Of a stretch of DNA of 5,637 nt, positions 4,978 through 5,637 are shown one piece after another; the stretch's first letter is position 1; every line of letters starts with the position of its first letter. Made by a program: the position numbers and the translations under genes. The notes below the pieces were generated by a model. That model saw only the letters and a program-made list of their open reading frames with translations. It searched no databases and was not told the origin of the DNA. Source of the DNA: an uncultured delta proteobacterium (GTDB lineage: Bacteria > Desulfobacterota > WTBG01 > CAIYCZ01); NCBI GenBank assembly GCA_903924805.1, contig CAIYCZ010000154.1:1-5637 (forward strand). Reading direction: 5' to 3'.

Positions 4978-5637
4978 ATGAGCGATGTAAAAGAGCGGTT
5001 TAAACAGTGGGAAGAGGGGAAAGTTCAGAAAGCCCTGAGCAAGTTTCCGGAAAGGAAGCCGGTTTTCAATACCACATCCGGTATTGAGTTCAAGCGCCTT
5101 TTTACCCCTTTAGATGTTGAGCAGGTTGATTATCCCGGTGATCTCGGATTTCCGGGAGAGTATCCTTTTACCAGAGGCGTACAGCCGACCATGTTTCGCG
5201 GCAGGCACTGGACCATGCGTCAGTATGCCGGGTTTGGCACTGCCGAGGATACCAACAAGCGCTATAAATATCTGCTGGGCCACGGCCAGACCGGCTTGAG
5301 CGTTGCCTTTGACCTGCCCACCCAGATTGGTTATGACTCAGACCATGAGCTGAGCTTTGGCGAGGTGGGCAAAACCGGCGTTGCCATTGATACCCTGCGG
5401 GATATGGAGATACTTTTTGACGGCATACCGCTTGACAAGGTGAGCACTTCCATGACCATCAACTCAACCGCGGCAACGCTTCTCGCCATGTATATTGCCG
5501 TGGCAGAGAAGCAGGGGGTTTCCGCAGACAAACTGCAGGGCACGATTCAGAATGACATATTAAAAGAATATATTGCCCGCGGCACCTATATCTACCCGCC
5601 AGCCCCTTCGATGAGAATTGTCACTGACATTTTTGCC
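4978..5637 (+). CDS. mcmA1: Methylmalonyl-CoA mutase large (catalytic) subunit, 3' end missing
   Basis: The enzyme interconverts methylmalonyl-CoA and succinyl-CoA using adenosylcobalamin, in propionate formation or breakdown. The 220 codons present cover the first part of the substrate-binding TIM barrel; the rest runs off the right edge. Blocks YPFTRGVQPTMFRG, WTMRQYAGFGTAEDTNKRY, TGLSVAFDLPTQIGYDSD, EILFDGIPLDKVSTSMTIN and GTIQNDILKEYIARGTYIYPP are typical. Aligned by eye with the Propionibacterium enzyme, Y83, T189, Q191 and R201 fall on Tyr89, Thr195, Gln197 and Arg207, and A110 lies where 2-hydroxyisobutyryl-CoA mutase has Asp. Isobutyryl-CoA mutase has Phe and Gln at the Tyr and Arg sites, so the methylmalonyl substrate is favoured. 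Ethylmalonyl-CoA mutase cannot be excluded. The N-terminus (KFPERKPVFNTTSGIEFKRL) resembles the split type whose B12 domain is a separate protein; that is inference. The ribosome site GAGGGAGG ends 4 nt before the ATG. Some annotations call this gene mutA. Confidence 0.93.
   Translation, partial: MSDVKERFKQWEEGKVQKALSKFPERKPVFNTTSGIEFKRLFTPLDVEQVDYPGDLGFPGEYPFTRGVQPTMFRGRHWTMRQYAGFGTAEDTNKRYKYLLGHGQTGLSVAFDLPTQIGYDSDHELSFGEVGKTGVAIDTLRDMEILFDGIPLDKVSTSMTINSTAATLLAMYIAVAEKQGVSADKLQGTIQNDILKEYIARGTYIYPPAPSMRIVTDIFA

Noticed and set aside
5331..5543. Minus-strand frame within the mutase gene
   Set aside because: It is antisense to highly conserved mutase blocks and has no promoter, ribosome site or motif of its own.

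Overview
The window most likely comes from a Gram-negative, probably anaerobic bacterium, with Desulfobacterota (former Deltaproteobacteria) as my best guess. The grounds are a periplasmic glucan protein (OpgG), a methylmalonyl-CoA mutase large subunit whose N-terminus resembles the short split-subunit type, a secreted Thr-rich protein ending in GWNLISLPL-type modules, and degenerate heptamer repeats in three intergenic gaps. This is inference from gene types; there is no rRNA or other strong taxonomic marker. I see no mobile element, tRNA, rRNA or CRISPR array.

Layout from left to right. Positions 1-1055 (minus) hold the first 351 codons of opgG, running off the left edge, behind a near-consensus sigma70 promoter at 1102-1130. 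Divergent from it, 1249-1977 (plus) encodes a 242-residue class I SAM-dependent methyltransferase. A spacer of degenerate 7-bp repeats (about 1981-2059) separates it from a convergent gene at 2061-3647 (minus). That gene encodes a secreted modular protein with a signal peptide, three tandem 75-residue beta-rich repeats, a 100-residue Thr/Ser linker and two related C-terminal modules. A second spacer of the same heptamer style (about 3704-3773) follows the stop of the next minus-strand gene, 3777-4547, a nitroreductase-family flavoprotein with a long helical C-terminal tail. The 430-bp gap 4548-4977 is AT-rich. It carries divergent promoter candidates, a third (A-rich) heptamer array and an inverted repeat that could form an attenuator-like hairpin. 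At 4978 a methylmalonyl-CoA mutase large-subunit gene starts on the plus strand and runs off the right edge after 220 codons.

The genes do not form an obvious operon or single pathway. opgG and the modular protein are exported envelope proteins, the mutase belongs to propionate/succinate-type metabolism, and the methyltransferase and nitroreductase are of unknown substrate. Each has its own promoter candidate. The features most worth a second look are the three heptamer-period spacers, two of which sit directly 3' of minus-strand stop codons in the same orientation, the leader of the mutase gene, and the modular secreted protein.
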